Notes: generated by a model not told the origin, from the letters alone. Shown: positions 42,705 through 51,988, counted from the first letter of the stretch. The stretch: DNA of 64,000 nt from Candidatus Gastranaerophilales bacterium (GCA_944325705.1 CALVBB010000005.1:1-64000), one strand, 5' to 3'. Numbers and translations are program-made.

Positions 42705-43511
42705 TTAATCAATCATTGCAATTGGATAAACAGATTTTAAGTCTTTCACAATATTTAAATCTAATTCTGCATATAAGACACATTGCTCATTATCTGCCTT
42801 AGATATAATTTCTCCTGCTGGTGAACAGATTATTGAAGTTCCGATGGCACCGATTTTATCATTTATTAAACCTGTTTGATTGCAGGAAACTGTATAGACC
42901 ATATTATCGTATGCTCTTATTCTGTTTAATGCCGTCCATATTTCCTGTTCTTTTTTGAATGAATTTTTATAACTTTCAGCCGAAATAACCCACGCAGTCG
43001 GAAGAACTATAATTTCAGTCTCCATTTGTGCAAGTTTTTTATAATGCAGAGGATATCGTATATCATAACATATTCCGATACCGGCTCTTCCAAAATCAAA
43101 GTCGACCGTCACAAATTCATCTCCCGGAGTAATTCTCTCGCCTTCTGTTCCTCCAAGATAATTAAATAAATGTATTTTGCGGTATTTAGCAATAATTTTA
43201 CCCTGCCTGTTGATTATAAAAGCAGTATTATAAAGTTTGTCGTTTTGCGCTTCAATTACAGAACCTGCAATAATATTTGTATTATATTTTTTTGCAATTT
43301 CTTGCATTTTTAAAATTGTATCTCCGCCGTTTTTATCCTCCGGTTCATTCACAAAAATTTTATGGTCAATTCCTGTAGAGAAAAATTCAGGCATTACGAC
43401 CAAATCAATAGTTTTACGGCAATTTTCTTTTATAAATTGTTCAATAATATTTATATTAGCCTTTTTATCACCAATAACAGGTTTTGTTTGAATACATAAA
43501 ACTCCTATCAT
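42705..43511 (-). CDS. Nitrilase-superfamily carbon-nitrogen hydrolase
   Basis: Hydrolyses an amide or nitrile-type substrate, perhaps an omega-amidase-like reaction; substrate unknown. Seen: 268 residues with the Glu-Lys-Cys triad in context: VVMPEFFSTG (Glu, about residue 43), AKYRKIHLFNY (Lys about 112) and GIGICYDIRYP (Cys about 147). Monocistronic. Imperfect direct repeats flank the gene (42541-42575 and 43583-43618; GACTTATATA…CACTAAA…TTAAAATT). Confidence 0.87.
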   Translation of the reverse strand: MIGVLCIQTKPVIGDKKANINIIEQFIKENCRKTIDLVVMPEFFSTGIDHKIFVNEPEDKNGGDTILKMQEIAKKYNTNIIAGSVIEAQNDKLYNTAFIINRQGKIIAKYRKIHLFNYLGGTEGERITPGDEFVTVDFDFGRAGIGICYDIRYPLHYKKLAQMETEIIVLPTAWVISAESYKNSFKKEQEIWTALNRIRAYDNMVYTVSCNQTGLINDKIGAIGTSIICSPAGEIISKADNEQCVLYAELDLNIVKDLKSVYPIAMID

Positions 43512-43742
43512 ATTTCCTCTATCCTCTCTTAGTCTTTTTATTTACGCACTATGGATCTTGTTTGTCAATTCCTATTTTATGGGACTTATATAGCAAATTC
43601 CACTAAAAATGGCTAAAATTATCACCCCTGAAATAAATTCAGCATGACCAAAAATTTTGGATTCGCTTTGTCAAACAAGTTCTGCATGACAGTATTACGC
43701 TTATTTAGTGGAAACTTGTATATTATTTCCTTAAATACCTGC

Positions 43743-44660
43743 TTACGACCGCTCTGCCAAAATTTCTGCAGCTTTTGCAGCCTTCTTACCGTGAATTTTC
43801 AGTACAGGTATCAAACCAAACAGTGTATATTTTGTTGTATTCGGGTAGTAATGAAATATTTTTAAAATATTTAAACCGCAGAACTTTATCCTCTCCCGTC
43901 TGACAAGTTTCAGACCGTTCAGTATACAGGTAAGATTTTTTTCTTCCACAAATTCTATCATCTCTTTCTCAGACTGTCTTGCGTCTTCTTCATGTTTCGG
44001 GGATTTTGTGGAAACAATGGAAAACGGATTACGCCTGTAATAATAAGCACATTCCGGAACTGTTACCAGCCCGTTAAGATAATAAACAGCTTTTATCGAC
44101 CAGCAAATATCCTCGTACAATCTTCCGTCAGGAAACAGTAAATCAAGCGCAATAAGGCTTTCGCGCTTATAAATCTTGTTCCAGACATAGTTATACTTTG
44201 GAATTTTGGCAGCTTTCAATTTTTCAATACTATCAGTAATTAATTCTTCTTTTTCAAACTTTACCTTATATTTAACAGCCCTGTTGCCGCAGCGAATAAT
44301 ATTTCCCGAGGCAATTTCCGCATCATATTTTTTTGCAGCGGTATAAAGTTTTTCATAAAAATTTAAATCAACCCAATCGTCAGAATCCACATACCCTACA
44401 AATTCTCCGGATGCGACTTTCAAACCGTCATTACGGGCAGCAGAAAGTCCTGCATTTTGCTTATCTATAATTTTTATCCTGCTGTCTTTCTGTGCGTAAC
44501 ATTTCAATATTTCTGGTGAACTGTCTTTTGAGCCGTCGTTTATGCAGATTATTTCAATATCTTTGAGCGTTTGCTTGACGAGTGTATCAAGACAATTTGC
44601 AAGATATTTTTCCACATTATACACAGGAACTATAATTGATACCTTAGGATTTGCAGACAT
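43743..44660 (-). CDS. Family 2 glycosyltransferase
   Basis: Inverting sugar transferase for surface polysaccharide or glycoprotein. Seen: 305 residues; N-terminal GT-A signature VSIIVPVYNVEKYLANCLDTL, then the nucleotide-sugar binding EIICINDGSKDSS and GYVDSDDWVD (DxD-like). C-terminal region basic. The gene starts six bases after the stop of the upstream GT2 gene (44667), so the two form an operon. Acceptor and sugar unknown. Confidence 0.9.
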   Translation of the reverse strand: MSANPKVSIIVPVYNVEKYLANCLDTLVKQTLKDIEIICINDGSKDSSPEILKCYAQKDSRIKIIDKQNAGLSAARNDGLKVASGEFVGYVDSDDWVDLNFYEKLYTAAKKYDAEIASGNIIRCGNRAVKYKVKFEKEELITDSIEKLKAAKIPKYNYVWNKIYKRESLIALDLLFPDGRLYEDICWSIKAVYYLNGLVTVPECAYYYRRNPFSIVSTKSPKHEEDARQSEKEMIEFVEEKNLTCILNGLKLVRRERIKFCGLNILKIFHYYPNTTKYTLFGLIPVLKIHGKKAAKAAEILAERS

Positions 44661-44666
44661 TCAAAA

Positions 44667-45647
44667 TCAGCCTTTCTTTATTTTTCGTTTTGTTCTGGCA
44701 ATAAAAGTTTTAATTTTTAAACTCAGATAATTATCACGTCTATCAACATCAAGATATTTCCACCATCCGTCAGGATAAGTTGTATCAAGATGCTGTTTTA
44801 ATTCCATAAGTTTGTTATAATACTCGGATTTAAAATCATCACCGCATTTTCCGTACCACGAAAGAGCCTTTGAAAAATATCTGTCAGCAGCCAGGAAATA
44901 AAATTTTTTCGTCAGATTGAGTTTTTTTAGCAAATCTTCTGCTGCATAGAAATTCAAAATAGGCGAAACAGAAGTTTTTCTGGTATCGGAAGTTATAGCT
45001 CCGGCGCGGTTTTTAACGTAATAGTAAAAATTTTCATCCAGAATATAAACACTTTTTGCAGTGAGCATGGTATGCAGATAAAAGAGCTGATCTTCACCGT
45101 CTTTTATTTCCTGAAATCTTATATTGTTATCTTCAACAAACTTTCTGCGGTAAAGCTTGCACCACGCTGTAGGCGGAAATGCAAACAGATTATTTTCATA
45201 ATCTTTCAGCGACAAAATTCTTTCCTTGAATTTTGCAGGAATTTTATTCACGCTGTACATACCCTTTGAAACACTTTTTCCTTTAACGGAATATGCTCCG
45301 AAAATTACGACGTCCGCTCCTGTTTCAGTAATTTTATTAAGAGTTTTTTCAACAAGAGTTTTTTCAATCCAGTCATCCGAATCCACAAACAGGAGATATT
45401 CACCGGCGGCGGAAACCATCCCGACATGACGGGCAGAAAACAGACCGCCGTTAGGTTTGGTAATCATCTTAATCCTGCTGTCACGGTTTGAATATTCACT
45501 CAAAATCTGTGCTGAATTATCAGTCGAGCCATCGTTAACACAGATAATTTCAATATCTGAACAGGTTTGAGCTATAACACTGTCCAGACATTTTGAAAGG
45601 TACTTATCAACATTATAGACCGGAATAATTACCGAAACTTTTGCCAT
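44667..45647 (-). CDS. Family 2 glycosyltransferase
   Basis: First gene of the GT2 pair. Seen: 326 residues; VSVIIPVYNVDKYLSKCLDSV, EIICVNDGSTDNSA and LLFVDSDDWIE (DxD-type metal/nucleotide site), followed by ENLFAFPPTAWCKLYRRKF (in part), typical of capsule/EPS GTs. Homologous to its neighbour. Nothing else of a polysaccharide locus is next to it. No signal peptide or membrane segment. Confidence 0.9.
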   Translation of the reverse strand: MAKVSVIIPVYNVDKYLSKCLDSVIAQTCSDIEIICVNDGSTDNSAQILSEYSNRDSRIKMITKPNGGLFSARHVGMVSAAGEYLLFVDSDDWIEKTLVEKTLNKITETGADVVIFGAYSVKGKSVSKGMYSVNKIPAKFKERILSLKDYENNLFAFPPTAWCKLYRRKFVEDNNIRFQEIKDGEDQLFYLHTMLTAKSVYILDENFYYYVKNRAGAITSDTRKTSVSPILNFYAAEDLLKKLNLTKKFYFLAADRYFSKALSWYGKCGDDFKSEYYNKLMELKQHLDTTYPDGWWKYLDVDRRDNYLSLKIKTFIARTKRKIKKG

Positions 45648-45681
45648 AACAAGTTAATTGTATAATCAGATTAAATTAAAG

Positions 45682-46023
45682 TCAATAAATTGTAATGTTT
45701 TTAGATTTTCTGTTATATTTTACCGTCATTAATAAATTGTAGAAAACTTTTGTCAGAAGTTCATCTTTCGTCATCGCATCAGTCAGTTCGTCAATCATCT
45801 GCGCATTTGAAAGGGTTTCAAAATAATAAAACTCCCACACTCCTACCTGTAAAACTTCGGAAAGTTTCTGCAGGGTTTCAATTGACGGTGAAAACTTACC
45901 TGTTTCAATATAACTCAAACTCGGCGGTTCAATTCCGACAAGTTCCGCAAGCTGTTCCTGTGTCAGCCCTTTCGACTTCCTTATAGACTTTATCCTGCTT
46001 CCTAACTCTTTTTTAATATCCAT
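45682..46023 (-). CDS. XRE-family regulator, 113 aa
   Basis: Transcription regulator divergent from the prepilin gene at 46159. Seen: residues 5-62 form a Cro/C1-type HTH (RIKSIRKSKGLTQEQLAEL, PPSLSYIETGKFSPSIETLQ); C-terminal 45 residues form a small helical extension that could be a dimerisation part. The intergenic region (46024-46158) has the prepilin promoter and is a likely operator site. Confidence 0.88.
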   Translation of the reverse strand: MDIKKELGSRIKSIRKSKGLTQEQLAELVGIEPPSLSYIETGKFSPSIETLQKLSEVLQVGVWEFYYFETLSNAQMIDELTDAMTKDELLTKVFYNLLMTVKYNRKSKNITIY

Positions 46024-46094
46024 TACACTGCTCCCGTAATTTATTATTTGATAAATTTAAAGAGCTAAACATAAAGTTTTTATTTAAAATTATA

Positions 46095-46123
46095 TTGTTT
46101 TTTAAAGTAATACATGATATTAT
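46095..46123 (+). promoter_or_regulatory. Promoter of the 46159 prepilin gene
   Basis: TTGTTT, 17-base spacer, TATTAT, with an AGGAGG-like RBS (ATGGAGGATATTTA) before the ATG. Confidence 0.6.
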
Positions 46124-46158
46124 ATAAATAGAAACTTTATATTTATGGAGGATATTTA

Positions 46159-46908
46159 ATGTTAAAAATTAAATCTTTTGGGTTTACATTAGCTGAAGTG
46201 CTGATAACGCTTGGAATTATCGGAGTTGTAGCAGCAATGACACTTCCGGCAGTTATAAACAATACTAAAAATAAAGAACTCGAAACCGCGTTTAAAAAAT
46301 CATATTCCCAACTCGGACAGGCAATACAGAGCATATTTCTGCGGGAATACGGCGGAGCCGGAATTAGTATAGGAAGTACCGGTACAGGTACATCCAGTGC
46401 TGCTTATACGGACTTTGTCAATTATATGCAGAAGCAGTACAAACAAGCCTCCATCTGTATTGATGGTCAGAAAAATTGCTCACTTGCTATTTTTCCGCTG
46501 GAAACTTATTCAGGAACAGAAGGAAGCAACTTTATAACTAAAAACTACAAAACATATAATTCCAAAACAGCAAATGCCGGAGGTTATTGTAATGACGGGA
46601 TTATGGCAATAACAGATGGAAGCTTTATTTTCTTTGATGTAAGCAACGCAGAACAGGAAACAGCCGGAAAATTATTGTTTTGTATTGATGTAAACGGCTG
46701 GAAAAAAAGACCGAATAGGTTTGGACATGATTTTTTTATGTTTGAAATGGAGCAGAACACAGGCAAACTTTTGCCTATGGGACTTGAAAATACAGCATTT
46801 CCCGAAGATAAGTACTGTTCACTGACATCCTCTGCTGCACAAAACGGTCTCGGCTGTACCACAAAGGCTTTGAGCAATCCTGATTACTTCAAAAACCTGC
46901 CTAAATAA
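46159..46908 (+). CDS. Type IV prepilin-like protein
   Basis: Substrate of prepilin peptidase. Seen: 249 residues; leader MLKIKSFG then FTLAEVLITLGIIGVVAAM with Glu5; a C-terminal domain with cysteine pairs (CIDGQKNC, CIDVNGW) and a KKRPNRFGHDFFMFEME block similar to that of the prepilins at 10-11.6 kb ('NGPxxPNQFGAD'). RBS GGAGG. It is divergent from an XRE regulator, the same arrangement as at 19.7-20.7 kb. Intact and in frame. Confidence 0.9.
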   Translation: MLKIKSFGFTLAEVLITLGIIGVVAAMTLPAVINNTKNKELETAFKKSYSQLGQAIQSIFLREYGGAGISIGSTGTGTSSAAYTDFVNYMQKQYKQASICIDGQKNCSLAIFPLETYSGTEGSNFITKNYKTYNSKTANAGGYCNDGIMAITDGSFIFFDVSNAEQETAGKLLFCIDVNGWKKRPNRFGHDFFMFEMEQNTGKLLPMGLENTAFPEDKYCSLTSSAAQNGLGCTTKALSNPDYFKNLPK

Positions 46909-46984
46909 AATTTTCTTTGCATAAAGTCTTTGTTTAATATAAAATTTTATCAGATATATTAAACGAAAGAGGAATTAGAAAATT

Positions 46985-49639
46985 ATGCTAACCGGAAATG
47001 AAATAAGAAAATTGTATTTAGACTATTTTAAGGATAAACACCAGCACACAGTTGTTGAAAGTTCAAGCCTTGTGCCTGACAATCCGACCGTACTTTTGAC
47101 AACAGCGGGAATGCTGCAGTTTTTGCCGATATTTTTAGGAATACAGAAATGTCCTTACGACCCTGCGCGTGCAACTTCATGCCAGAAATGCGCAAGAGCG
47201 GGCGGTAAAGATTCCGATATTGAAAACGTCGGCAGAACACCGCGCCATCATACTTTCTTTGAAATGTTAGGGAATTTCTCTTTCGGTGATTATTATAAAA
47301 AAGAAATTATTCCGTGGGCGTGGGAATTTGTGACAGAAGTTCTAAAACTCGACAAAGACCGCCTGTGGATAACTATTTTTGAAACAGACGACGAAGCTTA
47401 CGAAATATGGAGAAGCGTCGGCGTTCCGGCAGAAAGAATTAAAAGAAAAGGCAAAAAAGATAACTTCTGGGGACCTCCGGGTGCATCAGGCTCTTGCGGC
47501 CCTTGCTCCGAAATCCACTACGACCTCGGAGAACAATATAAGTGCGACGACCCTCGCGGATGCGGTATAGATACCTGCGAATGTGACAGATGGGTTGAGA
47601 TTTGGAACCTTGTATTCACAGAACTTTATCAGGATGAAGAAGGCAACCAGTCACCGCTCGACAGCAAAAACGTTGATACCGGTATGGGGCTTGAACGTAT
47701 TACAATGGTATGTCAGGGCGTTGCCTCAACTTTTGAAACCGACCTTTTAAAACCTATTCTGGACAAAGTTTCAGAGATGAGCGGCGTTTTATATTCAAAA
47801 ACCCCTCACCCTAACCCTCTCCCGCAAGGGGCGAGGGAAGGCAGCGAAAAAACGGACATTTCGCTGAGAATTATCACAGACCACGCAAGATGCGTCACCT
47901 TCCTCATTTCAGACGGTGTAATCCCGGGTAACGAAGGCAGAAGTTATGTTTTAAGAATGATTTTACGCCGTGCACTCCGCCACGGTAAAATCCTCGGTAT
48001 GGACTTGCCGTTCCTCTATAAACTCGTTGACGTTGTTATTGAAAATTACGGCGAAGCTTATCCTGATTTGGTTAAGAACAGACAAAAAATTATCGACACA
48101 ATCAAAAAAGAAGAAGAAAGATTTGCCAAAACCCTCGACAGAGGCTACAAACTTCTCGATGAATTTATCGCAGAGAAAAAAGATATTGACGGTGAGAGTG
48201 CATTCAAACTCTACGACACCTACGGCTTCCCGCTTGAACTTACCAAAGAAATCGCAGCGGAAAACGGGTTGAACGTTGATGAAGAAGGCTATAAAACCGC
48301 AATGCAGGAACAGAAAGACCGCGCAAAAGCCGCAACCGCAAAAATAAGCGTCACCGGCGATATGAAATACGCAAAGCTTGAAGACGAAGTCGGCTCAACA
48401 GAATTCGTGGGCTACGAAGAAAGTGAATGCGACGCAAAAATCTTAGCGACAATCGAAGGCGACGGATATGTTGATATTGTTCTCGACAAAACACCTTTCT
48501 ACGCTGAATGCGGCGGTCAGGTCGGCGACAGCGGATATATTGAAAACGATAACCTGAAAGCTGAGGTTCTCACAACTTTCAAAGTTAATAAACTTTTCGT
48601 ACACCGCTCAAAAGTTATTAACGGAGAAATCACAATCGGCGAAACAGTCAAAGCAAAAATTGATGTTCCGCGCCGTGAAGAAATCAGGCTTCACCACACA
48701 TCAGCGCACCTTTTGCAATCAGCATTGAGAAAAGTTCTCGGAGAAGAAGTTCATCAGGCAGGGTCGCAGGTGGAACCTGACAGAATGCGTTTTGACTTCA
48801 CATTCTCTCGCGCAATGACTGTGGATGAAATCTTTAAAGTTGAAGAAATTATGAACAACTGGGTTGCAAAGGGTTTGAACGTTCACACAGATGTTATGGA
48901 TATTGAACAGGCAAAACTCACGGGTGCAACTGCGCTGTTCGGCGAAAAATACGACGATGTGGTAAGGGTTGTCTCAATCGGCAACGAAACCTGTATTTCA
49001 AAAGAATTCTGTGCAGGTACTCATGCAAGAAATACCCGCGACTTAAGACTTGTAAAAATTGTCACAGAAGGCGCAATCGCCGCAGGTACAAGACGTATTG
49101 AACTTGTCGTTTCCAAAGCCGCATTTGAATTTATGAATGCAAAAGTCAGAGAAATGGATAAGCTTTCTCTTATATTCAAAACCCACTTTGACGGCGTTGT
49201 TGAACGTGTGGAAAAACTTCAGGAAGAAAATAAAGAACTCCAGAAAGAACTTGCACACGTAAAAGAAGAAAACGCGCGCGCAAAATTTGCGTCATTCTTA
49301 TCAAAAGCGCAAGAAATTGAAGGCGGCAAACTCTTTATCACAAAAGTTGAAGATGTTGACGGCAACGCACTCAAAACAGGTATTGAATTTGCCTCTCAGA
49401 AACTCGGCGAAAGCATCATAGTTCTTGCAACAACAAGAACCGTTGCGGTGAAAGTTTCGGACAGTTTTGTGAAAAAAGGTGTAAATGCCGGTAAAATCGT
49501 CGGTGAAATTGCACGCTTTACAGGTGCAAACGGCGGCGGCCGTCCGAATTTTGCACAGGGCGGTATCAAAGACGCCTCTAAGCTCGACGAAATCCTTGCA
49601 AAAGTCGAAGACGATTTAAAAAATTATCAACTCGTTTAA
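46985..49639 (+). CDS. alaS: Alanine--tRNA ligase
   Basis: Charges tRNA-Ala; essential. Seen: 884 residues. The class II core (FLDYF…, RHHTFFEMLGNFSFGDYYK, GPPGASGSCGPCSEIHYD, NVDTGMGLERI) is followed by the editing domain (LHHTSAHLLQSALR, CAGTHARNT zinc-binding part) and the C-Ala coiled-coil region (GGGRPNFAQGGIKD). An in-frame extra segment (TPHPNPLPQGAREG, about residues 273-287, bases 47800-47841) inserts a short palindromic repeat. The protein is otherwise complete. RBS AAGAGG. Confidence 0.97.
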   Translation: MLTGNEIRKLYLDYFKDKHQHTVVESSSLVPDNPTVLLTTAGMLQFLPIFLGIQKCPYDPARATSCQKCARAGGKDSDIENVGRTPRHHTFFEMLGNFSFGDYYKKEIIPWAWEFVTEVLKLDKDRLWITIFETDDEAYEIWRSVGVPAERIKRKGKKDNFWGPPGASGSCGPCSEIHYDLGEQYKCDDPRGCGIDTCECDRWVEIWNLVFTELYQDEEGNQSPLDSKNVDTGMGLERITMVCQGVASTFETDLLKPILDKVSEMSGVLYSKTPHPNPLPQGAREGSEKTDISLRIITDHARCVTFLISDGVIPGNEGRSYVLRMILRRALRHGKILGMDLPFLYKLVDVVIENYGEAYPDLVKNRQKIIDTIKKEEERFAKTLDRGYKLLDEFIAEKKDIDGESAFKLYDTYGFPLELTKEIAAENGLNVDEEGYKTAMQEQKDRAKAATAKISVTGDMKYAKLEDEVGSTEFVGYEESECDAKILATIEGDGYVDIVLDKTPFYAECGGQVGDSGYIENDNLKAEVLTTFKVNKLFVHRSKVINGEITIGETVKAKIDVPRREEIRLHHTSAHLLQSALRKVLGEEVHQAGSQVEPDRMRFDFTFSRAMTVDEIFKVEEIMNNWVAKGLNVHTDVMDIEQAKLTGATALFGEKYDDVVRVVSIGNETCISKEFCAGTHARNTRDLRLVKIVTEGAIAAGTRRIELVVSKAAFEFMNAKVREMDKLSLIFKTHFDGVVERVEKLQEENKELQKELAHVKEENARAKFASFLSKAQEIEGGKLFITKVEDVDGNALKTGIEFASQKLGESIIVLATTRTVAVKVSDSFVKKGVNAGKIVGEIARFTGANGGGRPNFAQGGIKDASKLDEILAKVEDDLKNYQLV
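47800..47841 (+). repeat. Short palindromic repeat inserted in frame in alaS
   Basis: ACCCCTCACCCTAACCCTC then TCCCGCAAGGGGCGAGGGA; the centre CCTCTCCC/GCAAGGGGCGAGG forms a hairpin. It is translated as PHPNPLPQGAREG. Related pieces lie at 9980-10110 (CCCCTCACCC, CGCAAGGGGCGAGGG). Confidence 0.85.
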
Positions 49640-49666
49640 TGAAGATAAATTGAAAATATTACATAG

Positions 49667-49710
49667 ACGGTCAAGCTGTTTGAAAGAAATTTCTTCCGCC
49701 TGACCGTTTT
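49667..49710 (+). terminator. alaS terminator
   Basis: ACGGTCAAGC pairs with GCCTGACCGT over a 20-base loop; four T follow. Confidence 0.7.
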
Positions 49711-49808
49711 CTAATTTCAAAACAAGTTTAGAAAAGCAGTTCGGATTTAATAATCCGATAAAATCTTGATACAGTTTGTCATTCTGAACTTGTTTCAGAA
49801 TCTACATC

Positions 49809-49887
49809 AGGAAGAGTTGTATTGGTTTTCGAAACGATAGCGGGAGCAGGTCGGGAGCGTGTTGAGAAAATAAATACAACTCTTCCT
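49809..49887 (-). repeat. Hairpin repeat, copy 6
   Basis: Arms AGGAAGAGTTGTATT (49809-49823) and AATACAACTCTTCCT (49873-49887) enclose the loop core, which on the minus strand reads AACACGCTCCCGACCTGCTCC then CGCTATCGTTTCGAAAA (shown in parts). It lies between alaS and dut; nothing is translated from it. No RBS/ATG/G-tract nearby. Confidence 0.75.
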
Positions 49888-50070
49888 AAAGTATTATGTA
49901 GTAAATAATTTTATTTAATTTGTCAAATTACTTTATTAAGTGTAAACGAATTTAAAATTATTGCATGAATATCCGGATATAGTATAGAATTTAAGAAAGA
50001 AAAATAAAAAAGGCAAAACCTTCCGGGCGTGGAGCAAATCCAGAAGAGGGGGACAGGGGGATTTTATAAC

Positions 50071-50508
50071 ATGACAATACTAAAAATAGAACGATTGGCG
50101 CACAACAGGTTTGTGCCGGAATACAAAACAGCAGGCGCAGCAGGGATGGATTTGTGCGCGGCAATTTCTGAGCCTATTACTTTAAAACCGCTGGAAAGAG
50201 CTTTGGTGCCGACAGGTCTGAAAATAGAACTTGAACATGGCTATGAGGCTCAGGTACGCCCGCGCTCGGGACTTTCTATTAAGCACGGAATTACATTAAT
50301 CAACTGTGTGGGCACAATCGACGAGGATTACCGCGGCGAAGTCTGCATCCCCGTCGTAAACCTCTCCAACGAAACTTACACAATCCAGCCGGATGAAAGA
50401 ATTGCACAGATGATTATCTCGCGTGTTGAACAGGCAAAAATAGAAGTTGTAACAGAACTCACGGAAACAGCAAGAGGTGCCGGCGGTTTTGGCTCTACAG
50501 GTAAATAA
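50071..50508 (+). CDS. dut: dUTP diphosphatase
   Basis: Converts dUTP to dUMP and PPi. Seen: 145 residues from the ATG at 50071, preferred over a GTG 42 bases upstream because GGGGGAT lies before it and the trimeric dUTPase core begins here. Motifs: AAGMDLCAA (1), RPRSGLSIKHG (2), GTIDEDYRGE (3), NERIAQMII-like DERIAQMII (4) and RGAGGFGSTG (5). The downstream gene overlaps by 32 bases. Confidence 0.95.
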   Translation: MTILKIERLAHNRFVPEYKTAGAAGMDLCAAISEPITLKPLERALVPTGLKIELEHGYEAQVRPRSGLSIKHGITLINCVGTIDEDYRGEVCIPVVNLSNETYTIQPDERIAQMIISRVEQAKIEVVTELTETARGAGGFGSTGK

Positions 50509-50797
50509 ATATTTTATTAAACGAATTTTCATACTTTTGCTGCCGGTAATTTTCTTTACAGGCGTAAAATTTCTTATATACCTTGATTTGAAATCAATTT
50601 GCATCTGGAAAATTCTAACAGGTCATGACTGTCCGGGGTGCGGAATTACAAGAGCTTTTAATGCAATTTTCAGCAGGCAGTTTATGGAGGCGTACCGCTA
50701 TAACCCGAAAATTGTTATCATTGCACCGCTAATGATTTTTGTGTGGCTCGGCTTATTATTCCACAAAATCCTCAAATCTCAATCATTGAGAGGATGA
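50477..50797 (+). CDS. DUF2752-like small membrane protein
   Basis: Two or three hydrophobic segments (about 14-33, 72-95) around the family signature GHDCPGCGITRAFNAI. Function unknown; the conserved CPGCG loop may bind metal or haem-type cofactor. Starts inside the end of dut (32-base overlap), and a TM2 gene overlaps its stop by four bases, so dut, this gene and the TM2 gene formed one translational unit. Confidence 0.8.
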   Translation: MPAVLALQVNKYFIKRIFILLLPVIFFTGVKFLIYLDLKSICIWKILTGHDCPGCGITRAFNAIFSRQFMEAYRYNPKIVIIAPLMIFVWLGLLFHKILKSQSLRG

Positions 50798-51096
50798 CAA
50801 ATTCACAACCTGCTGCACAACGCAGCTTTCCTGTAACATTGCTGCTTTGTTTTTTACTCGGCGGCTTAGGTGTTCACAGATTTTATACCGGTTACATCGG
50901 TCTTGGAATATTATAGCTGCTCACAGCCGGCTGCTGCGGTATCTGGTATTTAATCGACCTGATTTCAATTATATTTAACAAATATAAAGATGCGGACGGT
51001 CAGGAGCTTGCCGGCTATAACCAGAATATTGGTTACGGAGTTTTGATTGTCCTTGCCTTAATAATTATCATTTGCTATGCAACTATGATGAAATAA
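50794..51096 (+). pseudogene. TM2-domain membrane protein with internal amber stop
   Basis: ATG at 50794 overlaps the previous stop (ATGA). Frame: FPVTLLLCFLLGGLGVHRFYTG, then a TAG at 50914-50916 where family members have a polar residue (often Gln in GIxQLLT), then LLTAGCCGIWYLIDLI and on to TAA at 51094-51096 without another stop. One C-to-T change (CAG to TAG) explains it. TAG is a normal stop here (for example at 13298-13300), so I call it a pseudogene. Confidence 0.85.
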
Positions 51097-51113
51097 TTAA
51101 GTGTTACATACAC

Positions 51114-51152
51114 AAAAAAGCTCTCTGTAACTATACTACAGATGGCTTTTTA
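51114..51152 (+). terminator. Terminator after dut/TM2 operon
   Basis: AAAAAGCTCTCTGTA and TACAGATGGCTTTTT form an imperfect stem with a 7-base loop. Confidence 0.6.
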
Positions 51153-51271
51153 TAGAAATAAATTAATTTTTATTACTTTAGCCGGCTGATCGGGCAATTT
51201 TATTTTATCACGGTTTTTACATATAATGGCTTAATTCTGATGTGCAGTTTTAGCAAAAATAAGGAGTTTAT

Positions 51272-51985
51272 ATGCCGGTAAATCGTGTAGAAAATACAAG
51301 TTCGCAGGGAAAACTTGTCCGCACCTCAATTGCTGCAGGTTTTCTTGCCGGAGGGGCCGCAGGTTATTTTAAACCCGTCATAAAAAACGGTGAACCGTAT
51401 GACAGCTTTATAAAAGAAATCGGCTATTCGCTGAAAAATGAGGATAACAAACATATAATCAGAACCGGTGAAATTCTGGAGGCGCTTGATGAAATTCCAA
51501 AGGAAACCCTTTCAGCCATTGAAACGGTAAAAGCCCGTGCAGAAGGTATAGATCCCGCAGAAGCAGCCGCAAAAAAGGCAGCTTTCGCAAAAGAAGAACT
51601 TGACTACTTTCTGACAATCCACTCGGATGAAATAGGCATATTTCCACAGGAAAACGGAACCCTTGAGGATGCAGTAAACAATTTTACCGCCGGTAAAACT
51701 ACTCAGGAAATAAAAGACGCAGTAAAAAATGAACTTGCCGGCAAAATTAACAACCGCCCGCAGATTGATTACGAGGAACTTGCAAAAGACTACTTTGACG
51801 AAGTTTACGACAAATCCGCAAAAAAATACAAGCAGGCAGGTGAAAACCTTGCGCAGGAAACAATAGATTTTGTCAAAAAAGCCGCCCGCAACACAAGAAT
51901 TAAAACCGGCGTACTTTACGGCCTCGCAACTGCCGCAGGCGCAGGTGTACTGACATTTATAGCCTCAGCCTTCCGAAAAAAATAA
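51272..51985 (+). CDS. Unknown protein with C-terminal membrane anchor, 237 aa
   Basis: Not recognised. RBS AAGGAG. N-terminal hydrophobic/Gly-rich stretch (IAAGFLAGGAAGYF, about 17-30), then a long charged helical middle (residues 45-205), and a C-terminal segment (TGVLYGLATAAGAGVLTFIAS) followed by FRKK, like a tail anchor. Lys/Glu-rich, no enzyme motif. Confidence 0.7.
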   Translation: MPVNRVENTSSQGKLVRTSIAAGFLAGGAAGYFKPVIKNGEPYDSFIKEIGYSLKNEDNKHIIRTGEILEALDEIPKETLSAIETVKARAEGIDPAEAAAKKAAFAKEELDYFLTIHSDEIGIFPQENGTLEDAVNNFTAGKTTQEIKDAVKNELAGKINNRPQIDYEELAKDYFDEVYDKSAKKYKQAGENLAQETIDFVKKAARNTRIKTGVLYGLATAAGAGVLTFIASAFRKK

Positions 51986-51988
51986 CAT

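Noticed and set aside
50914-50916. TAG recoding in the TM2 gene
   Set aside because: TAG is used as an ordinary stop by other genes here, and only one interrupted gene was seen.
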